Assembly (NCBI GenBank): GCA_963971425.1
Contig: OZ020524.1
Coordinates: 21,753,022-21,817,021 of the forward strand
DNA from: Bryoerythrophyllum caledonicum
Lineage: Eukaryota; Streptophyta; Bryopsida; Pottiales; Pottiaceae
DNA: 64,000 nucleotides
Direction: 5' to 3'
Shown here piece after piece: positions 54,901-64,000 of this stretch. Both the position numbers and the translations under genes were made by a program. The notes under the pieces were generated by a model. That model saw only the letters and a program-made list of their open reading frames with translations, searched no databases and was not told where the DNA came from. Numbering within the stretch: the stretch's first letter is position 1; every line of letters starts with the position of its first letter.

Positions 54901-56123
54901 ATGCTAATTACATGTATGCATATGACACTCTTTGCCATGCATCAAGGTATGCCACTCTTGATGATTATTGCATAAATTGCATTAATATGAATAAGAACTC
55001 TACTCTTATTCTTAAGATTCTCAACTTATGCTCACTCGCACTTGAGATTCTATTAAGTACTTATGCACTACACTCTTTATGCATTAAGTCACTTAATTTT
55101 GTATTAACTCAATTAAACCCCACACTTATGATTAATACTCCAACACACACAAGGTCACACACACAACCTTAATAGTTAGGGTATTTCCCCAACTTATTCC
55201 ATGAAGAATAAATATATAATGCATTCATGCATAGGAATTTTATCCACAATTAATACCTAATGCATGCACTTGCATTTACAAAACACAATGTCAAATTTAG
55301 TCAATGAAGATCACATATTATTGCAATTATACATATGACTCAAGTCACACACAAGACTTTACATATGCAAATTCAATAATAATTATATATATATAATTAA
55401 ATACTCTTACAACATTAAGAGCCATCAACTAGCATTTTCACCTAAAGCTAGGGCTCACTACAATCTTCCTCCAAGGAATTGCTATGGTAATGGCAAAGAA
55501 TGCTAGAAATTCAAGCTAGTCATTCTACTCTACATCCAAGAGGTACACCTCTTGGCAAGAGGTTTTCCCTAGCATTAACCATTAAGATTAATTCCACTAA
55601 ATCCTCACATCTATTCATATCTATTCATGAAAAGGTACACCCTATCCAAAGGGTGCGAGTTCAACCCTTTTTCCATTATTTCTTAATTTTTGGATATGGA
55701 TAGGTATTTTTTAATTAATTAACTACTTAGTGTAAACTTAATCATTAATTATTTGATTCTTCATATATCTACAACCCTTTTTACACTTCATTTTTGGAGG
55801 AAAGCTATTTTTGTCATTTTGGCTCTACAAGGTTAAACATTTTTCTTTGTTCCAAACCGGTTTAACGTCTCAAAAATTCCTTTGCATGTAGTTAAAAATT
55901 GGTGGGACTTGTCTTTAAATAATTCTATGCTTCTATAGAGAAGCCTTTCAACTTGTTTTCAATTCCTCTTGCTTACATCAAAAATTGGTTTCCTTTTATT
56001 CAAACCCCAAACCTTAAATCCTAAACCAAAACCCCTACATTAAAAACATATATAGAATAGACCAATAATTTTAATTTTGACCGGGAATTGAAAATGGCAA
56101 AACTCTTGAGGTTGGCAAATGCA

Positions 56124-56500
56124 AATCTTGCGCTAATTCCTGTATTTGTCATTTAGATTTTTGATTCTTGAAATTTTTAACATACTAGATATTGTGAAAA
56201 GATTTTTTTCCTTTATTGTATTATTGAAAGTTAATCCAAATCAAATACTAGCACCAATTTCACCAAAGTATTACAAACTAATATTATGATTAAGTCAGCG
56301 CTAGTACACTTTGTGACCTAGAATTTGACAGAATCATAATATTAGTTCGTAATACTTTGGTGAAATTGGTACTAGTATTTGACTTGGATTAACTTGCAAT
56401 AATACAATAAAGGAAAAAAAAACTTTTCACAATATCTAGTATGTTAAAAATTTCAAGAATTGGAAATCTTAATGACAAATAGAGGAATTAGTGCAAGATT
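56124..56500. mobile_element. Foldback MITE with ~170-bp inverted arms
   Basis: The left arm 56124-56292 and the right arm 56331-56500 are inverted copies with few mismatches (for example aatcttgcgctaattcctgt against its complement aatcttgcactaattcctct), separated by ~38 bases. AT-rich, non-coding. Target duplications were not resolved by eye. Confidence 0.85.
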
Positions 56501-58006
56501 CTAGTATACTATGTGACAATATCCATAGATTTAAGCCGTAGTCCTGCCAAATTTCTACAAATTTCTATACCCTAGGATTCCTAATTACGTTGGAAAGTTT
56601 TGGTAGACATATGGAGTATCATCCATGATAGTACATCCATTGTGTTTAAGCTAAGATGTTGAAATAGACAATTCTAACTAGTTTTAGATAGTAATGTTGT
56701 ACTTTGGCATTAATGTATACATCATAAACGGAACAAAATTTCCAAGAAGTTGAAATATTATTATTACACCAATATTTGCATCACTATACAGTATTATATT
56801 TGAGTAAGTAAAGTACTAATGTCTTTGTATAGGATAATGTAGATAAAGCTTGAAAAAAAATTACAAATTGATAAAATACATAATTCCAAGACATTATTTT
56901 ACATATTCAATGGCATTGAAATGCTTTTAACACATTGGTTAATATCTAATTATGTTCTTCTTCATTTTCAATTGTTATTTTCCAATTCTACTCATTGATA
57001 GTATATCATAGTATATTTTAAAGTGTATAACTTGTATTCCTTATAAATAGAAACATCCATGGTGAAAACATATGAGAAAATCTAAAACATATTACTAGAC
57101 GACCATGCGTTGTGTCGACGGTAATCAAAATGAAAATTTTCTAAACTATCCTAAGCATGTAAAAATACAAAAATACCTTGTCCCATTTTGAACTTGCTAC
57201 ATATGCATGTGTAGTGATAAAATCACTTTGTAGCCTTCTTCTTATTTCTACCGTTATGTGTTGCGTACTTCAAATTTTTTGAATGTGTGGCTCAATTCTT
57301 TGTATCAAACCCTCTAATTTAATTCTGTACTTGATTAGACGTTTAGAGTACATTAAACAGTGATGATGACAGTGACCATGATGAGGAGTTGCTTGAAGGC
57401 AACTCAGCCGTCATCAACGAGGGCTGATTTGACGAATCATAATTTTCCCTCCTTCGTTTCTCTCTCCTCTGTTGTCCTCCCTCTCTTTTCCCCTCCACCA
57501 CGCTTTCTTGCGGTTCTTGACTTCTAGTTTGTTTGACTGCGTGTGCGTTAGAGCGCTTGACAGTGTTTTCCTGTCCTTGCTGACTGTGCATACTGTGTGA
57601 GTGTGTGTGAGTGAGCGTGACTGTGAGAGAGAGCAAGTGTGAGTGACTGTTGTTGTGTGAGTACGAGTGACTGTGAGTGAGCGTGCTGTGTGCGTGTAAG
57701 TTTGGTGAGTGTTGCAATTTCCAAGAGGTGCGGCTCGCGGCCGCGTCGTTACGGAGGAGTGCGATGCCCTAAGATCAAAGTTTGCATCATTCCGGAAGAG
57801 TGTGGCATTCTAAAACAAGAATCGTGTTGAGGTACTTATATTATTTTTACAAATTGAGGAAATCTGTAGTTGACAATGCTGTAGCTTCTTCTTTTTCTTT
57901 AGTTGTCAGAGTTTTCTAGATCAACAGGTGACCTGTTGTTTGATACTATCTTTTTATACTAGCAGCGTTGCCTTCGTGTTGAATGCAGTGCTTCAAGGTC
58001 AGGAGA

Positions 58007-59516
58007 ATGTCAGGCCCATCTCGCGAACCAAACGATTGGCGTAACTCGTAAGTATCCAGGGTTTTAATGATATTGTGTTATACCTTTTCATGCTTAGATT
58101 AATCAAATCTAAAGTAGCTTAAGAATAAAGGTTTTGGGTTTAGGGTTTACATGTCTAAGTTGACACGTTGACAGGGTTCAAATGATGTTGTTCAAGATTA
58201 TAGTGTTTGTAGTATGACTTCCAAATCATGGTTCAAGATTACTGGGTTTGTAGTATGACTTCCAAATCCTGGTTTAAGATTACAGGGTTTGTAGTATGAC
58301 TTCCAAATCCTGGTTCAAAACATGTAAATTTGTGTATATCAGTTTTATAACAAACAGTAAACATCAAGTTATACTCAAACTTCATATAAATGCATACCAA
58401 ATGTGGAGGGGACCGTAGGATCCCACTACCCTCAAGAGATGGTATTTTTCTACCATCCCCCTAAGGATAGTAGGACCCTACGATCTTCTACAAGATGGTA
58501 GAATCCTACCATCTCCAACGAGATGGTATGATCCTCTATCCCCTTAGGGATGGTAGGATCCTACGATCACCCCACGAGATAGTATGGTCCAACAATACAC
58601 AGGGAGATGGTATGATCTTTAAATCCCCTTGGAGATGCTAGGATCCTACGATCGTCCATAAGGTGGTATGATCTTACCTTCTCTTTAGAGATGGTAGGAT
58701 CCTACCATCCCCTTGTGAATTGCCAGATTACCATCAACAGCTCAGTACATATATGATATCTAATTCTGGAATTTGTATGGACAGAGAAAACATCATCGCT
58801 CTAGAGAACGTAAATCCCAACTGGTGTCCTAGAAACCTGATTGATTGTGTCTCCGTCAGGCTCAAGCATGTCGGCTGTGAGTTTGTAACTTAGTGACTAA
58901 TCGCAAAGTTACCGCATTCTTTTTGGCGGACAAGGTCGTCAAATGGGGTCTACATTGGACACTGAACAAGAAGAAGGAAGTACTCATTGCGCCAGTGATT
59001 TCCATAACCGATCCAGAGAAGCCAGTAGCCGATACATTTCAACTTTCAATTAATAACCTGGAGGTCTTAGAATTGGAGCACCTAGGGAGAAACATTATCC
59101 TCCTTATTGTTTTTGAGTTTGTGGTGAGTTCTGGTTGTTTGAGAGTGTATGGCTTAGTCGTTGACAAGGTTGGTGTGGTCCCCAAACTTAACGACTCTGT
59201 GAAGGATTACGGATTCACGGTTTTGTCTCATAATCTCAACTGTAAGCGGATTATTGAGGGCTGGAAGGAGCTACAGGCCAATCGCAATAGCTACAACAAG
59301 GACTTGGAGAAAGCAACTCCTCCTACACCGCCGAAGAAGAAGAAGCGGGCTATAGTTCGTAGTGCGGAGGAGCCTCCCAGTAAGAAGTCTCACAGGAAGA
59401 AGTCGGATTCAAAGGGCGATCATACGATCTCTAGAGCATCTCTCTTTGCTTCTTTGGAGTCTCTTCTCACACCTTCTTTGGATCCTCATATGCATTCATC
59501 TTGTCTTCTCATCTAA
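58007..59516 (+). pseudogene. N-terminal module gene of element B, frameshifted
   Basis: Exon 1 (58007-58047, MSGPSREPNDWRNS) ends in phase 2 at a gtaagt donor, exactly like exon 1 of element A (MATTVGTWNESAWDGNR, also phase 2). Exon 2 starts at 58785 after 'tatggacag' (ENIIALENVNPNW ... LKHVGCEFV), shifts frame near 58885, and continues as NRKVTAFF, VKWGLHWTLNKKKEVLIAPV and VLELEHLGRNIILLIVFEFV, which align with QWGIKLIKTHDGAWEFVPQL and VLELQGLDDEVSLVIVQENV of A. It then runs into a Lys-rich segment (PPTPPKKKKRAIVRS). The GTG at 58893 is not a real start. Confidence 0.7.
58408..58709. repeat. GGTAGGATCCTACC-type palindrome cluster in intron 1 of element B
   Basis: About ten sites in 300 bases. 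The best is the perfect 20-mer GATGGTAGGATCCTACCATC at 58690-58709. Others are near variants (GATGGTAGGATCCTACGATC about 58546, GATGCTAGGATCCTACGATC about 58626, GATGGTAGAATCCTACCATC about 58494). The position matches the palindrome cluster in intron 1 of element A. Confidence 0.95.
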
Positions 59517-59538
59517 CGTCACATTTTCTTCCTTACAG

Positions 59539-59898
59539 ACAAAAGGCGCACAAGTGGTTGAAGTCTTCTATTCCAAGGACTGTGCGATTAAAGCGCTGGA
59601 GACAGCGAACAAGATCTTGGAGACTTCTGAGGCACTGGCAATAACGATACCTTCCATGGCGGCGCTGACTATGAGCGAAAAGAGGAGGAAGAAGAAGGCA
59701 AAGGGCAAGAAGAAAGCATCGGTGTCTTCCAGCAGCGACACTCCCAGCGAGTCGGAAGAGGAAGAGGAAGAGGTTGAGAAGGACGATGAGCAACCTTTAT
59801 TAGACTATAGGCGCACAAGCACGGCCCAGAGGCAATTACAAATGCCAGCTGATCAGATTCCCATGACCCCTCCCGGCCCATCACAGAACCCTATATGA
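59539..59898 (+). pseudogene. Element B third exon (THDA-like), Ser/Glu/Lys-rich
   Basis: Starts after the acceptor 'ccttacag': TKGAQVVEVFYSKDCAIKAL, the counterpart of THDARVLEIVNSEDAKVNAE of element A (exon 4, also phase 0). It continues with a basic block (EKRRKKKAKGKKKASVSS) and an acidic run (SESEEEEEEVEKDDEQ). In A the ParB exons lie between the N-terminal module and this exon; in B they are absent, with only a short intron-like gap. Confidence 0.65.
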
Positions 59899-60179
59899 TG
59901 CACATGTTAACTCCAAACTCTATCGCCGGACATGTTATTGTTTAGACGATTGGACATAACTATAACAATGTTAAGTGAATGCTAACTCCAAACCGTATCA
60001 CGGAACACACTATTCTTCAGACGACTGTACATAACTATAACAATGTTAAGTGATCGGTGATGTACTACGATTTATTTCTTAAACGGATATTTTGAATTTT
60101 CATTTTCAAATCAAATCCCCTACAAGAAACTGAGGCAATACATGATGGACGCGTGCATACAACCACTTCAGAGAGAATG

Positions 60180-60410
60180 GTATGATCTATGATGCTCTTC
60201 CAATAGGTTTTGCAAGTCACCATATATATATGAGTGTATCCATTTGTCCGTGATTCAGTCCTTGCTTGTCGTTGAGTGAGTACTATAGGATTGTAATATC
60301 CTACTACCCCTGCTTATCTTTCATTGGAAGAAATTCTTCTAAATAAGTCGGCCGTTGGTATTTACTATTTATGTGTGTCATTTTCAAGGAGATGGTAGGA
60401 TCCTACGGTC
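60180..60410. repeat. Element B palindromes before the acidic exon
   Basis: GATGGTAGGATCCTACGGTC at 60391-60410 and a weaker GGTATGATCTATG near 60179-60191. Same relative place as the 30582 and 30694 sites of element A. Confidence 0.85.
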
Positions 60411-60529
60411 CATCCCTTCTACCTATATCCCCTGTCCATACATCTTTGTCATTGGTTGTCCGTGTGTACTTGACAACTAGAACAAGGAGTTCACTGACCT
60501 TGTTTTATGGGCGTAGCTTCTCAAAATAG

Positions 60530-61192
60530 ATGATTACAGTGACGAGCCCTCTACTTCGGCTGCGGCGGAGCATGTGAATTACAAGCACGTTTTAACAACG
60601 TATGTTATCGATCATGTTAATCAAGGTACCGATTATGATGAAGAAGATGAAACCATCCAGGCTATAGTTGACAATCTTCTCGATGAGTGCGGAGTGGATT
60701 TGACTTCTCGTGGAGGTGAGGTTGAGGAGATGAGTTCTTTGGAGGTTGATGCTAGGAGGATAGAAATCGAGGAGGAGATTGAGTTACAAATGGATGAAGA
60801 TTTAGTTAACTTAGCTAGCTATGTTCCTCCTACGCCGATGGAGGTGGAACCATCACCTCAGCCTTCCTATAGCAAAGCCTTCAAGGTGTTTACTACGGAC
60901 CCTGAAGAAGAATTGGCAGCAGATATACTAGCTAGTTTACAATCCATGGATAGGACTGTTTCACCTGCACCAAATGATGCGACAGTCGCCATGAAGCTTA
61001 TTGTTGGCATATTTCAGGAGGCCGCTTAGGGATTGAAGTCCTTTAGCCCTCCGAGGAAGGTTACCAATTCTCCTGTGCCGGACAACTACCTTGACGGCCC
61101 CCTAAATTTCAACGATCATAATCAGCTATCAAGCTTTAGGATCATCCCGAGACCTGTTGTTAGTCTATTACATGATACTTAGAGGGATGATC
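60530..61192 (+). pseudogene. Acidic exon of element B
   Basis: DDYSDEPSTSAAAEHVNYKH parallels VRDEPSSSAVPNF in exon 5 of element A. It continues as an acidic, low-complexity region (VNQGTDYDEEDETIQAIVDN; ARRIEIEEEIELQMDEDLVN). An in-frame TAG at 61027-61029 is followed by more protein-like sequence (GLKSFSPPRKVTNSPVPDNY), so it looks like a nonsense mutation. No known domain. Confidence 0.5.
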
Positions 61193-61328
61193 CATCTGCA
61201 ACAACCTCCGGTTACGAATCCAGTGGGAAAAGTATGTTCTACCACTTTGTTGTTCTGCGTGTATTTTATATTCCGTATGTTCATACTAATATCCTCACGG
61301 GATATTAGGCTCAGCCATCCTCAAGAAT

Positions 61329-61347
61329 ATAGTAGGATCCTACGGTC
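61329..61347. repeat. GTAGGATCCTACGG site in element B
   Basis: Between the acidic exon and HAD1. One arm is shortened relative to the perfect 20-mer at 58690. Confidence 0.85.
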
Positions 61348-61591
61348 CGCAAGCATGCTCTTTAGCAAATAGCTTAGAGGTCCTGCATTCTTCACTAACG
61401 ATTTTATACATATTGGCTGGGGATATGATCGGGTCTGCTGATGGTGGTGAAAAGGTTCCCTCATCCACACCGCATGAAGTCCCTCCTCCCTCTAAAGAAG
61501 GTAGTCTTTTGTAACATTATACTTCCACCACTACTTTGCATGTTTTCTTACAATGTATTGTTGACTCCTACTTGCAACATTGATTTACTGC

Positions 61592-62289
61592 AGTAATACT
61601 CGGTGTACTCGCGAAAAGAGGAGCACCAAGATCAGCAAAGGTAAGGGAACCTCGGTACACTGTTGTCTTGGACTTGAATGGATTTTTGGTTCACAGATCC
61701 TTTGATAAGGTGCGCAAAACTGTCGCTAGACCCGACTGTGCAAACTTTTTGAAGGTGTTGATAAATAAGGCTATTGTTGTGATATGGAGCTGCGCCATGA
61801 AGAAAAACGTTGATATCATGTTACGGTTTGCTTTTGAAAGTTCTTCTATACAGAAAAAGGACTTCAAGTTGGTAGTTATGTCCCAATCTAAAATTACAAA
61901 GTCTAGTTTTCCGAGAGAAGGGAGACAAAGTTGAGAAAGAATACATGTTGAAGGACCTCAAAAAAGTCAAAAATACTCTTGACCACATGGACCTTAGTCT
62001 TACATTGCTCATTGACGACAATCCGGAGAAGAACCTCCTCAATGATGAGTTCAGTGCGATTCATCCTAAAATATGGACAAGTGACATGAAGGACACGTTC
62101 CTCATGACCACCATGCTTCCATGGTTGGAGGATATGTTTCACTCAAATCTACCTGTGGCGGAATTTTTTTGTACCCATCCCCTTGCCAGATGCCAGGGCT
62201 CTGGTGAATTTAGATCAACATTATTGGCTCAAAGTATCGTACCTGGGTGTTCTCAAAATTGGAATTTGAACCGCGGCGCATATGTCTAA
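61592..62289 (+). pseudogene. FCP1-like HAD module (HAD1) of element B, frameshifted
   Basis: The exon opens at about 61592 (after tttactgcag) with VREP conserved (KVREPRYTVVLDLNGFLVH against TTIVREPP...VVFDLNGVLVH in A). Motif II region: AIVVIWSCAMKKNVDIML. A frameshift near 61905 precedes LTLLIDDNPEKNLLNDEFSA, the counterpart of VLLVDDTPLKNILNDPFSAV. As in A, motif I is D-L-N-G with Asn in place of the second Asp. Confidence 0.7.
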
Positions 62290-62458
62290 CTACTCACTGT
62301 CATTAGTGATGTGTATATTTTGTATCTTTTGGTTCAGTATAAACTTGTAGGTGGTACCTCTATTATATAAACTACTCTTTGATGGAGTAGCCATCGTCTT
62401 ACTTTGTAATTACTTGATTTCATTATCCCGCTTGAATTGTCACTCTCAATTATCCTTA

Positions 62459-62478
62459 GGATAGTAGGATCCTGTGAT
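62459..62478. repeat. GTAGGATCCTGTGATC site between HAD1 and HAD2 of element B
   Basis: Same place as the 32694 palindrome of element A. One arm has decayed. Confidence 0.8.
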
Positions 62479-62600
62479 CCACACGGTCGCACTAGCTGAG
62501 GATACTATGTGCTTTTTGTAGTAGGGATGGCAGGGTGTAGGGATGTCCTATGATCCATTGGTGTTGTTTATAACTTCTGTCGTTTTCTATGATCACAGCA

Positions 62601-63239
62601 GGCCTGCAACAACTCACCGAAAGTTATCGTATTTCTCTGAATGGAGTGCTTTGTTTTGAGCAATACGATAATTGCACGGTCCCAGGACGCTTCAATCGAA
62701 ACAAGATTATAGTTTGGTCTGGTCTGGTAGAGTTCTTCACAATACTTTTGAAGTCCTTCCAAGTTGGTATATGGTTGTCCATGGTCCAAGCACGCCTAAG
62801 AAAGGTCCTTAAAGTCATCCTCCCTGAGGACATTAGGTCGAGACTTCTTTTTGTTTACGGACGAAGCAAGTGTTCAGGGTCACAATTGTATCCTTTGTGC
62901 GACCAGGTTCTTGCAAGATTCTCAACGGATCGGAAGATGGAGCAATTCTGCCTTCCTAAGAAAGTATTGATGGTTGATGACCAGCAAATGCGGCATGTCT
63001 TCAATGGAGACTTTGCTTGTTACTTTCCACAGTCATGGCATGGTGAAATGACGTTACCCAACGCATCAAATGTTATACTCAACCTTGTAACAACATTGCT
63101 TCCGTTCATCCTTCCACTGTGCTCCTACGCCTCAGTAAAAGATTACATGCGTGGGCACCACATGGATGGAAAGTACAAACGTAGACTGCTAGAACAATGG
63201 CACAAGGACCGAGTATTACGAGGTCATACTTACGAGTAA
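62601..63239 (+). CDS. Second HAD-like module (HAD2) of element B
   Basis: Open after the acceptor 'atgatcacag'. Motif I: YRISLNGVLCF, again Ser in place of the catalytic Asp. Motif II region: FQVGIWLSMVQARLRKVLKV. Motif III/IV: KVLMVDDQQMRHVFNGDFAC. The C-terminus is basic (HHMDGKYKRRLLEQWHKDRV). It is longer and more complete than the version in A. An inactive phosphatase fold used for binding is likely. No frame breaks, unlike HAD1 of B. Confidence 0.6.
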   Translation, partial: GLQQLTESYRISLNGVLCFEQYDNCTVPGRFNRNKIIVWSGLVEFFTILLKSFQVGIWLSMVQARLRKVLKVILPEDIRSRLLFVYGRSKCSGSQLYPLCDQVLARFSTDRKMEQFCLPKKVLMVDDQQMRHVFNGDFACYFPQSWHGEMTLPNASNVILNLVTTLLPFILPLCSYASVKDYMRGHHMDGKYKRRLLEQWHKDRVLRGHTYE

Positions 63240-63570
63240 TCTCTACATTGAGTTCTCCAGCCGTTGGTTGTCATTCAGTTTATTCTATGAATAAAATAGT
63301 TACTTGTTATTAATTCCATTCTTAATGCCTATTTGGATGCTTATTTTGTTTCTTCTGCACTACATTCATTGCCCCTACATGTGTCTGCAAACAGTAGGCT
63401 CCCACTATGTAAGCAATGTATCTTGGATTGCCAGATCCAACTTCGTCATTTGATGCCTTTCTATACTTCATCCCTACAAGAAAGTTACAGTTGTCCCTAT
63501 TCTGTAAGGCTCACTCCCAAATTAATAGAAGATTCCCAGATTCCTAGTCACAATACCTTGTGTCAATCTT

Positions 63571-63592
63571 GTCCCGGTAGGATCTTATGGTC
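63571..63592. repeat. Degenerate GGTAGGATCTTATGG site after HAD2 of element B
   Basis: cggtaggatcttatggtc, a decayed member of the element B palindrome family in the position corresponding to 33368/33540 in element A. Confidence 0.65.
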
Positions 63593-63799
63593 TTGCTTCG
63601 AACATCAATACTTGATCCAAAGTCCAGATTTTGTCCTAGAGTCCAGATGTACTTAAATGTGGCATTAAAGGTGTCTGTCTGCTGTCAGCTACTGTGGGAG
63701 TCGTATCTTCGTCAAAATTTGGTCTTGAATGGCCTCATCAAGTTAACAAGGACGTGTTGAACCCTTTTAAGCCAAAAAACATTGAAAACGAAGCCATAA

Positions 63800-64000
63800 G
63801 GCAAAAGTTATGTATGTTCAAAGTCTAGGCATGAGGTAAGGCAGAATTCATTCCTAAAAACACTTGTGTTAACCAAACTCCACTTAACTACATCATAAAC
63901 CACTATACCCTAGCATGTGGTGTGCATGAATGGTCTTGATTGTTGGTTGTACAAGGAGCTGAATCACTGAAGTAGGGTCTTGTGTTCAAGATAAGCTTCC
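63800..64000 (+). repeat. Partial LTR-like sequence related to 1510-4109
   Basis: Shares 'ggcagaattca' (63834) and then 'gctgaatc.ctgaagtag' and 'tcttgtgttcaagataagct' with the 3' part of the insertion at 1510-4109 (3688-4083). The window ends before its CA terminus. Same orientation. Confidence 0.6.

Larger units (their letters stand above)
53336..57342. other. AT-rich gene-free stretch
   Basis: No coding sequence that I trust. It contains a CTTAAG-rich tract (53995-54900), ATGCAT-rich words (54905-55275) and a foldback MITE (56124-56500). Confidence 0.6.
57343..63640 (+). mobile_element. Element B: decayed relative of element A right half
   Basis: Same order as 25.3-33.6 kb: GC-richer leader, first exon (58007-58047), N-terminal module, short THDA-like exon, acidic exon, HAD1, HAD2. 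It uses its own palindromic word (GGTAGGATCCTACC type) in place of CCGGAGATCTCCGG. The ParB exons are missing. Frameshifts and stops are present. No terminal repeats were found, and the element may extend beyond the window. Confidence 0.6.

Noticed and set aside
54912-55172. 86-codon frame in the AT-rich stretch
   Set aside because: Composition is simple, there is no domain, and the surrounding sequence is repeat-like.

Overview
The window looks like a gene-poor, repeat-packed stretch of a large plant-lineage nuclear genome. Evidence: interstitial plant-type telomere repeats (TTTAGGG) at 22.87 and 52.66 kb, GT-AG introns in coherent phase, hAT and Mutator-like (MULE) transposases of plant type, LTR-type insertions with 5-bp target-site duplications, and no bacterial or organellar genes. 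I cannot name the species. A bryophyte, lycophyte or charophyte alga would fit. I see no convincing host housekeeping gene; nearly every coding stretch belongs to a mobile element, and most are broken by stops or frameshifts.

Layout. 0-9 kb: a hAT element (4.1-8.9 kb, broken transposase) next to a partial relative (0.29-1.5 kb), with a 164-bp tandem repeat between them that is split by a 2.6-kb solo-LTR-like insertion (1510-4109, TSD TAGCT). 9.0-35.3 kb: remains of a minus-strand element 'H' carrying a decayed ParB-like gene, invaded twice. One invader is a 3.9-kb gag-bearing element (9750-13648, TSD ACGTA) inside an exon; the other is a 17.7-kb element 'A' (16074-33763) inside an intron. A foldback cluster and a duplicated intron lie at 14-15.8 kb. 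Element A carries a DUF7869-type putative transposase (minus strand), a five-exon gene coding an N-terminal module plus a ParB-like domain, and two FCP1/HAD-like modules. 37-41 kb: a broken MULE. 42.1-46.6, 48.76-52.26 kb: two more gag-bearing relatives (minus strand), with a tRNA-derived SINE-like insert and minisatellites nearby. 52.3-57.3 kb: AT-rich DNA with degenerate telomere-like repeats, a CTTAAG-rich tract and a foldback MITE. 57.3-63.6 kb: element 'B', a diverged, decayed relative of A with the same gene order but without the ParB exons. The last ~200 bases look like the end of another LTR related to 1510-4109.

Most interesting signal. Element families here carry their own repeated palindromic word in non-coding DNA: CCGGAGATCTCCGG in A (15 perfect copies, none seen outside it), GATGGTAGGATCCTACCATC-type sites in B, GACGTC arrays in hAT, GTACCCTCTCG/CGAGAGGGTAC dyads in the MULE, and TCCGGA in the gag elements. 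In A and B the palindromes sit at the same places in the gene (intron 1, before the acidic exon, between HAD1 and HAD2, after HAD2) although the word itself differs. I infer element-specific binding sites that co-evolve with an element-encoded DNA-binding protein, by analogy with the VANC anti-silencing proteins of Arabidopsis VANDAL elements. The ParB-like/HAD gene shared by A and B is one candidate reader. This is a hypothesis from pattern alone.
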